Positions 17,631 through 27,297 are shown, counted from the first letter of the stretch. The stretch is DNA of 64,000 bases from SMYC01 sp963578475 (GCA_963578475.1 CAUZCL010000010.1:1-64000), one strand, 5' to 3'. Notes: generated from the sequence alone by a model not told the origin. Program-made: numbers and translations.

Positions 17631-18082
17631 TCAAGACAGCTTCGTACGCACGACGGCGCTTACCGCCTTGCCGTCTACCGGCTTCCCCGAACCTTTGAGC
17701 CGTGCCATGGTCTCCTTCATGAGGCGTCCCGTATCCTTGGGCGCGCTCGCTCCAATTTCCGCGATGACCTCGACGGCAGCGCGCTCGATCTCGTCCACCG
17801 AGACGCTTCGGGCAGATAGGCCTGTATCAGCTCCTTTTCTTCAGCCTCCTTCTTCGCGAGATCGGAGCGACCTCCCTTTTCGAACTGCTCGATCGATTCG
17901 TTACGCTGCTTGACCATCGTCTGGAGAATTTGGTTCTCCTCTTCGATCAAAATGGACTTACCTTTCTCGATTTCTTTGTTCTTGAGCGCCGCCTTGATCA
18001 TCCGAATGACGCCGCCGCGCGTGCGCTCCTTTGCCTTCATGGCCGGCACGAGCTCGGTTTGGAGTCTTTCGGACAAGCTCAT
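17631..18082 (-). CDS. yqeY: YqeY/GatB-like domain protein, frameshifted
   Basis: The protein is homologous to the tRNA-binding tail domain of GatB; its cellular role is not firmly known. MSLSERLQTELVPAMKAKER and the middle EEENQILQTMVKQRNESIEQF match the family. After AYLPEA the frame runs into an unrelated tail, but the adjacent frame continues with VDEIERAAVEVIAEIGASAP and then MKETMARLKG and KPVDGKAVSAVVRTKLS, the normal C-terminus. The indel is at about 17795-17808. Because this is a conserved single-domain protein, a sequencing error is the simplest explanation. Its ATG overlaps the stop of the FHA gene upstream (ATGA). Confidence 0.85.
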
Positions 18083-18519
18083 GCGATTATCGACGAACGC
18101 CGCTCTCTGTCCGTGAGCACCAGTTGGCATTTCACGCGTGCGAATTGAAGCTCGTCGCCATATCTCACAGCCGCATGGGTCACCACCTGGCCGTTGAGAC
18201 GCGTGCGGTTGACACTGTCGAGATCGATCACCGTGACGCTCTGGTTCGAGACCAGAAGCTTCGCGTGAAACTTGCTCACTAGATGATCCGGAATACAAAT
18301 ATCGTTGGACGGATCTCGACCAACCGTCGCTTCACGGCGCTTGATGGAAAAACGCTTTCGCTTTCCACGAGGGTCGGAAACGATCAGACACGGGTAGTCT
18401 AGCTGTTTGTCGGTCTTCATGTGTGGCGTCCAGCGTCGCGCGAGCAGCACCGCCGCCCCAACACCGATGAGAAGCAACAACGCACCAAACACCAGGATGA
18501 GCGTGGACCAGTTCGTCAC
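18079..18519 (-). CDS. Membrane-anchored FHA-domain protein
   Basis: The 146-residue product has one N-terminal transmembrane helix (about residues 7-27) and a cytoplasmic FHA domain (about 60-135) with VGRDPSNDICIPD, VSKFHAKL and NRTRLNGQ. FHA domains bind phosphothreonine peptides, so this is a likely membrane-tethered target or reader of the Ser/Thr kinase encoded at 23669. Start and stop overlap the neighbouring genes by four bases on both sides, giving tight coupling. Confidence 0.85.
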   Translation of the reverse strand: MTNWSTLILVFGALLLLIGVGAAVLLARRWTPHMKTDKQLDYPCLIVSDPRGKRKRFSIKRREATVGRDPSNDICIPDHLVSKFHAKLLVSNQSVTVIDLDSVNRTRLNGQVVTHAAVRYGDELQFARVKCQLVLTDRERRSSIIA

Positions 18520-19844
18520 GGTTGGGGCCGAAACTGCAAAACCGCGACGCCGATCGGCCCCGCGTCGCTGGCTATCGGCGTCATGATGAGCACATCACCG
18601 TTCACTAGATCGCGGGTCGAGAGGGCGCCGAGACCAGCCGCATCCTCAAGCGCATCCTTTGGAAGCGTAGACACATCGCCACCCTCCGGCGCAAGAACGT
18701 TGCCGCTCCGGTCGAGGATATAGGCAGCCACGACCCCGGGCTCGTCGATCACGCGCTCGAGCGAAGGTGCTCCTGGCGGGCTTTGAGAGAGAGCCGCCAC
18801 GTTTGTCACTGCGAGCAAGTAGACGAGCGCACGAGCGCGGTGCGAAGACTCTGAGGCAAGAGCACTTCCGAGTGTGCGCATGAGCGGCAAGCCGACCACA
18901 GCGATCGCGAGGATCGAGATCGCGGCGACGAGAGTGACGCAACGAAGGCTCCCAGGAGCTCTTCGCCCCGGCCCTCTTGTTTTGTGGGCCGACGAAGGCT
19001 CGTTCGAAACGTCGTCGACGGATCCCGATTCGTCGTCTGGCCCCGTGTCGTCGTGAGACTCGCGAAGCATTTCCGGTGAAAGGATACGAGTTGCCGCCTC
19101 GAGGGAGGGTTCGACCTTTCCCCTGAAAAGGACTTCCCCGGTCTTGACTTCGTCAGGTAGGGTTACGCTGTCCAACATGACCGTGGTGTCACTCTCGGGC
19201 CGGTAAAGTGTGGGGGCTTCCTCATCTGGCTCATCTGGCTCACTGGACGCTTCTTCGTGTTCTGGAGGCCTGAGGGTGTCCGTCGTCGGAAGCATCATGG
19301 TGGCATCCCCGGCGTCTTCCATGACCTCGCTCGCGTCCTGGGAGGGGGTGCCCAATGCCGCGGCGGAAAGCGCCTCCGATGACAACATGACTGTCCGGCT
19401 CTCGTCGGAGACGGCGTCCTCCGCCGCCTCGTTCGCGTCGCGCCCGGGGGCGTCCAACGCCGCAGCGGAAAGCGCCTCCGATGACAACATTACCGTCCGG
19501 CTCTCGTCGGAGCTCGACGTTTCCGCGGGGAGGTAGACGGTACTGTCCTCTTCGGGCTCGCTCTCCGCTAAAAGGCTGACGCTGAGCGAGCCCAGCCGTA
19601 TCGAGTCGCCCGCCGTAACGAGCCGGGTCTCGACCCGCTCATCATTGACCCAACTGCCATTGCGGCTGTCGAGGTCGACGAGCTTGAGCTCCTTCCCGGC
19701 CCGCTCGAATTGGGCGTGCCGGCACGATAGCCTCTTATCCGCGAAGAAGAGGTCGCATTGCGGATCGCGGCCAATGATTAGCGGATGTTCACCGATCTCG
19801 TGCTCGGTGACGCGATCTCCATGCTGGATAATGAGTTTGTTCAC
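18516..19844 (-). CDS. FHA-domain protein with Thr-rich repeat linker and membrane C-terminus
   Basis: Residues about 1-95 form an FHA domain (IGRDPQCDLFF, LSCRHAQFE, NGSWVNDERV). A long acidic, Ser/Thr-rich linker (about 95-305) holds a 34-residue tandem repeat starting DESRTVMLSSEALSAAAL, and further TVML/TMML/TVYL/TRIL motifs. A transmembrane helix follows (about 308-330), then about 110 residues with LERVIDEPGVVAAYILDRSG that resemble a roadblock- or PAS-like sensor fold. The layout suggests a kinase substrate whose Thr motifs are phosphorylated and bound by FHA domains in cis or trans; that is inference. The stop overlaps the next gene by four bases. Confidence 0.8.
   Translation of the reverse strand: MNKLIIQHGDRVTEHEIGEHPLIIGRDPQCDLFFADKRLSCRHAQFERAGKELKLVDLDSRNGSWVNDERVETRLVTAGDSIRLGSLSVSLLAESEPEEDSTVYLPAETSSSDESRTVMLSSEALSAAALDAPGRDANEAAEDAVSDESRTVMLSSEALSAAALGTPSQDASEVMEDAGDATMMLPTTDTLRPPEHEEASSEPDEPDEEAPTLYRPESDTTVMLDSVTLPDEVKTGEVLFRGKVEPSLEAATRILSPEMLRESHDDTGPDDESGSVDDVSNEPSSAHKTRGPGRRAPGSLRCVTLVAAISILAIAVVGLPLMRTLGSALASESSHRARALVYLLAVTNVAALSQSPPGAPSLERVIDEPGVVAAYILDRSGNVLAPEGGDVSTLPKDALEDAAGLGALSTRDLVNGDVLIMTPIASDAGPIGVAVLQFRPQP
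19357..19511. repeat. In-frame 102-bp direct repeat inside the FHA gene
   Basis: Two 53-base blocks (19357-19409 and 19459-19511) match at 50 of 53 positions with a period of 102 bases, that is 34 codons. They encode the duplicated DESRTVMLSSEALSAAA segment. The high DNA identity points to a recent duplication. Confidence 0.8.
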
Positions 19845-19951
19845 TAATACCTCGTCACCTCGTCCCCAAAGCTATCTAGAGCACCACCGGCGACGCAGTA
19901 AGTATGGATCGAACCAGCACCGCGGGCCAAGGAGGACCCGCTGAGCGTGCG

Positions 19952-22150
19952 CTACTGTCCGAGCTCGCGTAGCCTGCGCTGCGCGAGCGGCAGAACCAGA
20001 GGTCCGTCGTCCGACTGCAAGGTCGCATCGGGGAACGCGAGCGCCTGCTGAAAGACGCGCGCCGCCTCCGCACGTTCGCCCAGCATCAAATACGCCACAG
20101 CGATATGGTAGAGCACGGTGCCTTGTGAGACGCCTCGGGTCCCGGGCAAGATGACCTGCAGCAAGTATTCCTTGAGAGCGGTCTCGTAATCCCCGAGCTG
20201 CATGTGCGCCAGGCCAGTGTTCAGCCGCGCCAAATGCTCGACTTCGGGCTCGACCGCCATCCGGTGCCGCAGGTCGACGATCGCCTTGTTGTAGAGAAAG
20301 TGAGGATCACCTATTGGCAATTCGAGCGGTGTCGTCCCCACCTTCAGGTCCAGCTGGGTCGAGCTACCGCCGCGTAAAACGGAGAGCGCGAGGCTGGAGC
20401 CGGGCGCCGCAGCCCGAACCGCCTCCAAAAGCTCGAGCGCCCAGGTCACGGTGTGGCCACCCGCGGAGACGATCACATCACCGCGAAGGATCCCCGATTG
20501 CTCCGCGGGCCCACCTGCCTCGACCAACAGCACAACCGGTCCGGCGTGGAGCTTTGTGTCGACGGCCAGAAGCCCCGCCCAGCTCCCATGAAGCTTCGTC
20601 GGCGCCGAAAGCTCGGAAAGAAACAAAGGCAGCGCCTGGGGGTCGAGATAGTTCAATGGATAAGTGTCGGGAGCGCTGGAACCTACGGCCAGGAAATGCA
20701 AAATGACGTCTTTCGTCAATCGCTGCGCCGGGACGAAGCCAACCAAGAACGCCTCGACCTCCAGCGCTTCTCCGAGCTTCTCCGAAAGCTCACGAACCCT
20801 GTCAGGGGTCAGCTCGGGGGAGCGCTTCGAAGGGATGAACGCGTTCAGACCCTCCGCGCCGAGCTGCGCCTCGACGATCGCCGCATCGGCAAAGACGAGG
20901 TCCATGTGCTCCAGGTTAAGCAGCTCCTCGTCCAGCTTCTTGCGGATGTCGGTAAGATCGCGCTCTGGTACGTCGTCATCCGCCACCACTCCGAGGATGG
21001 CGAGCGTCGGTCGGATCCGACATTCGACAGACAAGACCTCATCGATACCGACGTCGATGTCTTCGACATATTTTCCGGTCGCGTGCTTCACCTCGAGACG
21101 ATGCGGTCCGGAACAGACCTTGTCAATCTCGAGCGGCGTAACGCCTTTGAGATTCCCATCAAGGAACACGCGCGCGTCCGTCGGGTTGGACGTGATAGTG
21201 ACACGGCCCACCGATTCGACGAGCTTGATGATCTGGGCCGTGTAGTCCCGCGGCTGCTCGGCGTTGAAAGGAAATCGGACAGGCTGATGGCATTCGAGAC
21301 GCAGCTCGATCTCGTGAGGGCCAATTGGCAGCGCGGCGAGGTCGAAAGGTGCGGAGAGCCGGTTCGGATCGAGGTCGGCGGGCATGAAGCTACGCAAATC
21401 GGGAGGGAGCGTCCCCGATGTCGTTCCCACCAATGTGCCGTCCACCACGATCTCGACGCCCGGAGGATCGGTGATGATGGGCAAGCGAGCGCTCGTGCGC
21501 GTCAAAGCGAGATCGAGCGTCGCGATGTCGCCGGGGATGATCCGGAACTCTTCGTCGATATAGGACTCGTGTCCAATGAGTGTGACCTCGAGGGGGGCGA
21601 TTCCCGTATGGACCTCGATGGGAAAAAAGTTCGTAATCCCGATGAAGTTGCCGTTGACCATCACGCGCGCGCCCGCAGGCTCCGTGGTAACGGCGATATA
21701 TCCGATGAGCCGGTTTTTCTGGTCCTCGAAATAGTCGATGATCCTGGGCGACAGGAATTCCGCATCGAGCGCGTAGCGAGGATTGTCCAGCAAGAGCTGC
21801 CGGAAATCATCCGACGCGCCCTGGAGATTGCCAGCGTTGAAAAAAGTCCGCGCGCGATGCTCGTAGGCTTTCTGCTGTAGCGTCATGAGCTCGTCAGAAA
21901 CAGTGTCGCGAAGCCGGCGATCGTTGTCGACTTCCTCAATGATCTGGCTGAAGAAGTCGATCGATTGAGATTGCCGCCCCTGGTCCTCGAACAGCTCCAC
22001 GGCTTCCTGAAACTGCTGCGAAAGCCGCAAGGTAAGCTCCTGCTCGGCAAGCGTAGCCGATTCTTGGGCCGGCGCGGCGGCCGCGATCAGAAACGAGAGC
22101 AAGAACTCAATGGAAACGAATAAGCGCTTTCTCTTTGTCATCGTAAACAT
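19952..22150 (-). CDS. PEGA-PDZ-TPR periplasmic protein
   Basis: After a signal peptide (FLLSFLIAAAAPAQ) comes an N-terminal helical TPR-like segment, then at least three PEGA-type beta domains (around VTTEPAGARVMVNGNFIG, ITDPPGVEIVVDG and ITSNPTDARVFLDG). A domain of mixed fold is followed by a PDZ domain with VEAGGPAEQSGILRGDVIVSAGG and C-terminal TPRs. Such proteins are usually surface or periplasmic scaffolds; no catalytic motif is seen. ATG 22150 has GGAG six bases upstream and is preferred; the gene overlaps the 3' end of the preceding one by 44 bases. The kinase two genes upstream also has PEGA domains, suggesting a shared partner. Confidence 0.85.
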   Translation of the reverse strand: MFTMTKRKRLFVSIEFLLSFLIAAAAPAQESATLAEQELTLRLSQQFQEAVELFEDQGRQSQSIDFFSQIIEEVDNDRRLRDTVSDELMTLQQKAYEHRARTFFNAGNLQGASDDFRQLLLDNPRYALDAEFLSPRIIDYFEDQKNRLIGYIAVTTEPAGARVMVNGNFIGITNFFPIEVHTGIAPLEVTLIGHESYIDEEFRIIPGDIATLDLALTRTSARLPIITDPPGVEIVVDGTLVGTTSGTLPPDLRSFMPADLDPNRLSAPFDLAALPIGPHEIELRLECHQPVRFPFNAEQPRDYTAQIIKLVESVGRVTITSNPTDARVFLDGNLKGVTPLEIDKVCSGPHRLEVKHATGKYVEDIDVGIDEVLSVECRIRPTLAILGVVADDDVPERDLTDIRKKLDEELLNLEHMDLVFADAAIVEAQLGAEGLNAFIPSKRSPELTPDRVRELSEKLGEALEVEAFLVGFVPAQRLTKDVILHFLAVGSSAPDTYPLNYLDPQALPLFLSELSAPTKLHGSWAGLLAVDTKLHAGPVVLLVEAGGPAEQSGILRGDVIVSAGGHTVTWALELLEAVRAAAPGSSLALSVLRGGSSTQLDLKVGTTPLELPIGDPHFLYNKAIVDLRHRMAVEPEVEHLARLNTGLAHMQLGDYETALKEYLLQVILPGTRGVSQGTVLYHIAVAYLMLGERAEAARVFQQALAFPDATLQSDDGPLVLPLAQRRLRELGQ

Positions 22151-23621
22151 AGAGATCTCCGGAAGCGTCGACGTCCAAGCTGGTCGGCTTGGATAGCGCG
22201 CCTCCACCGAGGTTTTGAGCCGTCAGCATAACAAGAAACTTGTAAGACGCATCGAACACAGCGATCTGCGCTCGATCTTGGTCGAGAATGTAAAGAAAAC
22301 CAGCAGGGTCGAGCGCAATATCCACCGCCTTTTTCAGGTTCGGCCCACCTTTTTTTGTCGTGATGCGAGCTAGGGTCCGCCCCGCCTGGTTGTAGACGTG
22401 GACGCTGCGATCGGATTTCATGAGCATGACGAGATTGCCGTTCTTGTCGATTTCGAGGACGAGAACTTCCCGCTTGCTATTGTCGGGAAACGCACCGAGA
22501 AACTCGCCGCTTTCGTTGAACCGAAGGACAGTTTTCCGCTTCTCGTCGAAAATGTAAACCTCCCCGAGACGATCGCGCGCGGCCGCACGGATTTTATCGA
22601 GTTGCTCTGGACCGTCTTTGGTCGGCACGTTGAAAGCCTTTGGCTGGCCTTCGATGACCACACCTTTATTATTCGCGATGACGAGCTGGCCGCGCGGGTC
22701 GACCACCAAGCTGTAAGGGTCGACCGCACCCTTCGTGCTCGCGAGCTTTCCCGTGCGGTCGAAAGTGACCACACGCTTGCGGCCACGCTCCAAGACGTGG
22801 ATGCCGTTGGCAGAGACGCGGACAGCTTTGACGTCCTTGAACTTGTCGGCAAGAGCCGCGCGAAAAGCCGGGTCGCGGCGAAAGTTGACCGACTGTCCAG
22901 GACGGGGCGCGCCGTAGAAACGATAGAGAAGCGTCAGCCAATTGAGTGCTTCTGTGGCCTCGACCGATTCAGGATAGTTGTTACGGACCTCTTGAAACTG
23001 GGCCATCGCTTCCAAGGGCTCGCCTTGCCACACCGAGCTGCGGCCCACACCGAGCTGGGCTCCGGCGGACCAATCCGAGCCTGGGTGGTCCAAGATGACT
23101 TGGAAATAGACGTCAACAGCATCCCGAAAATTGCCTTGACGCTCGAGAGCGAAACCCGTCGAATAGATCGCGGCCGGGATATAAGCGTTTCCCGGATAGA
23201 GAAACACTCTCTGATAATTGGCGAGAGCATCGTCGATGGCCGTACCGCCCCGGTCGGATCGGAAGATCACTTCGCCGAGGTAATAATAGGCGCCGGGCGC
23301 CGCGTCACCCGTCGGATAGCTTCGAAAGATTGCGTCAAAGCTGTCTTTCGCTTTGGCGAAGTCCTCCTCGATGTCCAGATAATAGCGGCCAATCCGCAAG
23401 AGCGCGTCGTCCGCATATTCTGTCCCCGACATCGACGTTGCAATGATCTGAAAGTCATTGAGCGCTTGTTTGTATCGTCCCTGCTGGTAGAACTGAATCC
23501 CGCTCTCGAGATGCTGCCGCGCCAGCTCCGTGGGCGGCCCCTGCCCAAAGAGCGCCGAAGAAAAAAGACCGAGTAGCAACACGAACCCAAACCCAACCCG
23601 AAACAGAAAGATTCCCGTCAT
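22107..23621 (-). CDS. TPR/YbgF-like and NHL-propeller periplasmic protein
   Basis: The 504-residue protein has a signal peptide (ending SSALFGQ), TPR repeats over about residues 28-215 of the YbgF/BamD type (YADDALLRIGRYYLD, GAYYYLGEVIF), and an NHL-like beta-propeller for the rest, with blades such as GQLVIANNKG, GEVYIFDEKRKTVLRFN and GFLYILDQDRAQIAVFD. The combination suggests an envelope scaffold. ATG 23621 has GGAGG eight bases upstream and places the signal peptide at the N-terminus. It lies 47 bases downstream of the kinase stop and is translated together with it. Confidence 0.85.
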   Translation of the reverse strand: MTGIFLFRVGFGFVLLLGLFSSALFGQGPPTELARQHLESGIQFYQQGRYKQALNDFQIIATSMSGTEYADDALLRIGRYYLDIEEDFAKAKDSFDAIFRSYPTGDAAPGAYYYLGEVIFRSDRGGTAIDDALANYQRVFLYPGNAYIPAAIYSTGFALERQGNFRDAVDVYFQVILDHPGSDWSAGAQLGVGRSSVWQGEPLEAMAQFQEVRNNYPESVEATEALNWLTLLYRFYGAPRPGQSVNFRRDPAFRAALADKFKDVKAVRVSANGIHVLERGRKRVVTFDRTGKLASTKGAVDPYSLVVDPRGQLVIANNKGVVIEGQPKAFNVPTKDGPEQLDKIRAAARDRLGEVYIFDEKRKTVLRFNESGEFLGAFPDNSKREVLVLEIDKNGNLVMLMKSDRSVHVYNQAGRTLARITTKKGGPNLKKAVDIALDPAGFLYILDQDRAQIAVFDASYKFLVMLTAQNLGGGALSKPTSLDVDASGDLYVYDDKEKALIRFH

Positions 23622-23668
23622 GACCAAACCTCCAAGAAAGCGCGTCTGCCCTGAATCCTTAATCCTGA

Positions 23669-25855
23669 TCACGGCCTTCGCCCGATGACGTAAGTCGGCT
23701 TCGAAGCCTCGACGTTTACACTTTGGGTGTCCGTCACGCCTCCGGGCCAAGTGAAGACGAACTCGTGCGGGCCGATGACGACCTCGCGATCCATGAAAGG
23801 CGGCGAGCCCGCCGGCATCCCGTCGATCGTGACCGTACAATTCCCTGGGTTCGCACGCACATTGACGCGCCCGACAGGAGGTGCCCGGTGGGTGGTCGTC
23901 TCTCCCTCGCGGATCGCGATTTCCACTGATCGACTCAAAAAAACCTTGGGCGCCACCAGTCGAAACCGATAGTTACCTGGTCGGAACCGAACGCTCGCAT
24001 CGGTCGAAGCGCTAGCGACGACACCATTGCCACGATGAATGGCCACAGGATAGGGGGAGCTCACCCGAAAGGTCCCCGGGCGGCCGAGTGGCGTCAATGT
24101 AATGGGCCCTTCCGGAAGTGGCTGGCCCGCCGCAATCGAGACCGAACGCGATACATATTCCGCTTTCGCAAGCTGGATCTCGTGGTCGCCATCGACGAGC
24201 TCCAGGGTCAATGGCGTCACGCCGTCCAGCGGCTCGCCGTCGAGCTGTACGGTGACGCCTTCGGGGTTCGTCACGAGCTCGAAAAAGCGCGTCGTGGGCG
24301 TCAGGACGAATTCGAGAGGACCCGGCGGCGTCTCGGAGAGAACGAGCTCGCTCGACGCCGTTTCGAACCCGTCGAGACGTACTTCAATAATGTGCGACTC
24401 CGCGGTAACGCCGGAGACGAGCAGCTCGACACTTCCTTCCACGGTCGTGAGGCCAGTCGCCACACCATCCAAGAAAACGGCGGCTCCGAGCGGCTTAGAG
24501 CTGAGGCGGATCGTATGTGCAATCGGCTGAGGACCCGGAGGCTCCCTCAGGAACATCCAATACAACCCCCCCGAGAGCCCCAGCAGCACCACGATGACGA
24601 GCGCCCAGATCGGAGCCGCCAGGGCTCGGACAGCAGCGCCACCCTGGCTCTCTTCCGCACGGTGGCTCTCGGGCGCTGGCTCGGAAGCGACCCGAGTCGG
24701 CGTCGCCGTGACCCGCTCCGTCTCCTCGCCAATCATTTGCGCCGTCGCTGCCGCGCTCGCGCCGTAGAGCTCGGTGAGCTCGTGCTGAATCTCCTTGAGG
24801 TGACGCGTGCGATCGTGCTCCGTCAGGTTGAGCTCGACTGCGTTTTGGTCCAGCTCCCGAAGGGACCGTCGCAGGTAACGGCGCGCCTCGTCGAGCTCGG
24901 GATAATTCTCGAGAACGAACCGCGATTTCTTGACCAGCTCTTCCCAATTTTCCGAGCGGTTGAGAGCTTGAAGCTCGTCCAATGTTGCTTGAATCGCCTT
25001 CGTCGTCCGCGGAAGCGTCTTGCGATAGACCGAGAGGATCTTTTCGAGCTCCCGCGCCATGTCGCCCGCATGCTCGTAACGATCCTCGGCCTTCTTGGCC
25101 ATGGCGCGCTCGAGAACATCCTGGATCTCTTGAGGGATAGTATTTTTCTTCTCGACGACGGGCACCGGCTGCTCGTTGACGATTTTGTAGAGAATGGAGG
25201 TCGCAGAGTCTCCCAGAAACGGCCGGCCGCCGGTCAGGAGCTCGTAGAGGATGCAACCCGCCGAGAAGATATCGGTTCTCCCGTCGAGCTTCTGGCCCCG
25301 GATTTGCTCAGGCGACATGTAATGGACCGTTCCTATCATCACGCCGCTTTTCGTGATCTGGTGGCTTCCTTCCACACGGGCGATCCCGAAATCCATGATC
25401 TTGATCTGCCCGTTATCCAAACAGCGAAGGTTGGCCGGCTTGATGTCGCGATGAACGACGCCGTTGTGGTGGGCGAAATCGAGAGCGCGACAAAGCTGGA
25501 TGACGATATCGAGCGCCTCGGCAATCGGCATGCCTTCGTCGCCGATGAGGCTCGAGACGTCCGTACCCTCTAGGTACTCCATCACGATATAGGGCTTTTC
25601 CGGTCCTCCGAAATTACCGAGCTCGTAAATCGTGACAATGTTGGGGTGCTGGAGTTTCGCTGCCGCTCGGGCCTCGCGCTCGAAACGGCTACGAGAATCG
25701 ATATCGGCAATCACGTCCGCCGTCAGCGTCTTGATGGCGACGCGACGGTCCAGGGCCGGGTCATGGCCTTCGTAGACTGCACCCATCCCGCCGCGTCCGA
25801 GACGCTGAAGGACCGTGAATTTGCCGATACGAATTTCGGTATCGTTATCCGTCAT
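23669..25855 (-). CDS. Transmembrane Ser/Thr protein kinase with PEGA extracytoplasmic domains
   Basis: A Hanks-type kinase fills residues about 10-270: glycine loop GRGGMG (20-25), Lys42, catalytic HRDIKPAN (136-143), DFG (156-158), and activation segment with GTVHYMSPEQ. A juxtamembrane helical linker of about 140 residues leads to a transmembrane helix (416-437). The outer part has several PEGA-like repeats (ITLTPLGRPG, RVNVRANPGNCTVTIDG). All catalytic residues are kept. It resembles PknB in layout but senses through PEGA instead of PASTA. It is followed by envelope proteins and preceded by a PP2C phosphatase, so a phospho-signalling operon is clear. Confidence 0.93.
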   Translation of the reverse strand: MTDNDTEIRIGKFTVLQRLGRGGMGAVYEGHDPALDRRVAIKTLTADVIADIDSRSRFEREARAAAKLQHPNIVTIYELGNFGGPEKPYIVMEYLEGTDVSSLIGDEGMPIAEALDIVIQLCRALDFAHHNGVVHRDIKPANLRCLDNGQIKIMDFGIARVEGSHQITKSGVMIGTVHYMSPEQIRGQKLDGRTDIFSAGCILYELLTGGRPFLGDSATSILYKIVNEQPVPVVEKKNTIPQEIQDVLERAMAKKAEDRYEHAGDMARELEKILSVYRKTLPRTTKAIQATLDELQALNRSENWEELVKKSRFVLENYPELDEARRYLRRSLRELDQNAVELNLTEHDRTRHLKEIQHELTELYGASAAATAQMIGEETERVTATPTRVASEPAPESHRAEESQGGAAVRALAAPIWALVIVVLLGLSGGLYWMFLREPPGPQPIAHTIRLSSKPLGAAVFLDGVATGLTTVEGSVELLVSGVTAESHIIEVRLDGFETASSELVLSETPPGPLEFVLTPTTRFFELVTNPEGVTVQLDGEPLDGVTPLTLELVDGDHEIQLAKAEYVSRSVSIAAGQPLPEGPITLTPLGRPGTFRVSSPYPVAIHRGNGVVASASTDASVRFRPGNYRFRLVAPKVFLSRSVEIAIREGETTTHRAPPVGRVNVRANPGNCTVTIDGMPAGSPPFMDREVVIGPHEFVFTWPGGVTDTQSVNVEASKPTYVIGRRP

Positions 25856-25912
25856 GATTCACTGGTCGAGAGGCGCTTCTTGTTCATGGACCCCGTGGAT
25901 GTGAACAAGCAC

Positions 25913-26698
25913 TCAAGAAACCCGGAGCAAGATGGTCGTCGTATTGTCCTCCCCGCCATTGCGGTTCGCAGCATCCACCAAAGGATCCGCTTGCCCGACG
26001 GATCCCCCGCCATCGAGCACGATCCCGAGGATTTCGCTATCCTCGAGCATAGTCGTCAGACCGTCAGAGCAAAGCAAGAGCCTGTCGTCGGACGCGAGCT
26101 CGAGGGCCTGTATGTCTACCTCGAGCTCCGGCTTGCCGCCTAGAGCCCGCGTCACAACGTTTCTGAGCGGGTGATTTCGCGCCTGCTTCTGGTCGATGAC
26201 ACCCGACTGCACCTGTTCGTTGACCCAAGAATGGTCGCTCGTCAACAACTGCATCTTGCCGTCACGAATGAGATAGGCGCGACTGTCCCCCACATGGGCG
26301 ATCTCCGCAACGCCGCCCTCCACGAGCACCGCGACGACGGTAGTGGCCATTCCCTCGCATTCCACTTCCTTACGGGCGTGGTCCAGCAGTCTTTGATTCG
26401 CAAAGCGGATCGACGTCTTCAGCCGATTCGCGTTAAGGGACAGCCCTACGTCGATTCCGTAGGGCCAAGTGATATCCGCGTCACCCGAGGTCAGCTGGAC
26501 GAACTCGTCGATGGTCTCGACGGCAATGCGCGACGCGACGTCGCCATGGGTGTGCCCGCCCATCCCGTCGGCGACCACGTAGAGGCCCACCTCATCATTC
26601 GAGACGTAGCTATCTTCGTTCCGCTGGCGTTTGCGGCCCACATCAGTTACGGAACGTGACTCGATATGCATGGTTCGTGTGCGCTCGCGCTCGCTCAT
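25913..26698 (-). CDS. PP2C-family Ser/Thr protein phosphatase
   Basis: The protein would reverse phosphorylation by the adjacent kinase. PP2C motifs with the metal-binding aspartates are complete: RNEDSY, VADGMGGHTHG, HVGDSRAYLI, LTSDHSW, LLCSDGLT and GGEDNTT. Length of 261 residues is normal for the stand-alone bacterial type. ATG 26698 overlaps the stop of the DnaJ-TPR gene (ATGA); an internal ATG giving MHIESRSV would match the family start better, so the first nine residues are uncertain. Confidence 0.93.
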   Translation of the reverse strand: MSERERTRTMHIESRSVTDVGRKRQRNEDSYVSNDEVGLYVVADGMGGHTHGDVASRIAVETIDEFVQLTSGDADITWPYGIDVGLSLNANRLKTSIRFANQRLLDHARKEVECEGMATTVVAVLVEGGVAEIAHVGDSRAYLIRDGKMQLLTSDHSWVNEQVQSGVIDQKQARNHPLRNVVTRALGGKPELEVDIQALELASDDRLLLCSDGLTTMLEDSEILGIVLDGGGSVGQADPLVDAANRNGGEDNTTTILLRVS

Positions 26699-27291
26699 TT
26701 GTCCTTCAGCTTCACCATCCGGCGTTTGAGCTCCGGATGGTTAGGGAATTTCTCGAGCGCCGTCGCATATACCCGCTTGGCGCGCACCGTCATGCCGCTA
26801 CGCAAGTAAACGTCACCAAGCTCGACATGAGGATCGGGTGATTTGGGATCGATTTCCATCGCTTTGGTAAACAGGTCTGCAACCTGCCTCGTTTTACTCT
26901 TGTCCATGACAAAAAGGCGCCCGGCCGCCATGACATATTCAAGTTTATTCGGTTGAAGTCGCATGGCCTCGTAATAGAACTTCAAAGCAGTTTCATAGTC
27001 CCTCGACTGTTCACGCAGCTCCGCGTTCTTGAAAAAGAGATCGGCCTCCTGTTCCGGAGAACGTTTCTCTTTCGCGAGATCCCTATCATACTCCTGTCGC
27101 GATTTCCCGTGACGCAGCGGATTATAGGCTTCCGTGATTTGCTGAAAGAGGGCATCCGCCTCTTTCTTCTCTTCGGGATCCTTGAAGCGATCCGGATGGT
27201 TGTCCCGTGCCATCTGGAGATAGGCTTTCTTGACGTCAGCGCCAGATGCCGTCTTCGGGATACGAAGGGTCGTATAATAGTCGACGGCCAT
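26695..27291 (-). CDS. DnaJ-domain TPR protein
   Basis: Residues about 4-72 form a J domain with the HPD motif (NHPDRF) that stimulates Hsp70 ATPase. The remaining 125 residues are about three TPR repeats (DYETALKFYYEAMRLQPN, LFTKAMEIDPKSPDPHVELGDVYLRSG). No zinc-finger or peptide-binding domain of classical DnaJ is present. It probably recruits DnaK to a partner bound by the TPRs. It sits between a helical unknown and the PP2C gene in the signalling operon. Confidence 0.9.
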   Translation of the reverse strand: MAVDYYTTLRIPKTASGADVKKAYLQMARDNHPDRFKDPEEKKEADALFQQITEAYNPLRHGKSRQEYDRDLAKEKRSPEQEADLFFKNAELREQSRDYETALKFYYEAMRLQPNKLEYVMAAGRLFVMDKSKTRQVADLFTKAMEIDPKSPDPHVELGDVYLRSGMTVRAKRVYATALEKFPNHPELKRRMVKLKDK

Positions 27292-27297
27292 ATTGTT

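Noticed and set aside
20453..21880. Long plus-strand open frame (475 codons) opposite the PEGA-PDZ gene
   Set aside because: It is the antisense of a gene with clear PEGA and PDZ domains; the translation is Arg/Asp rich without any domain, a common shadow in GC-rich DNA.
24035..25573. Long plus-strand open frame (512 codons) opposite the kinase gene
   Set aside because: The minus strand holds all kinase motifs; the plus translation is low complexity and lacks homology.
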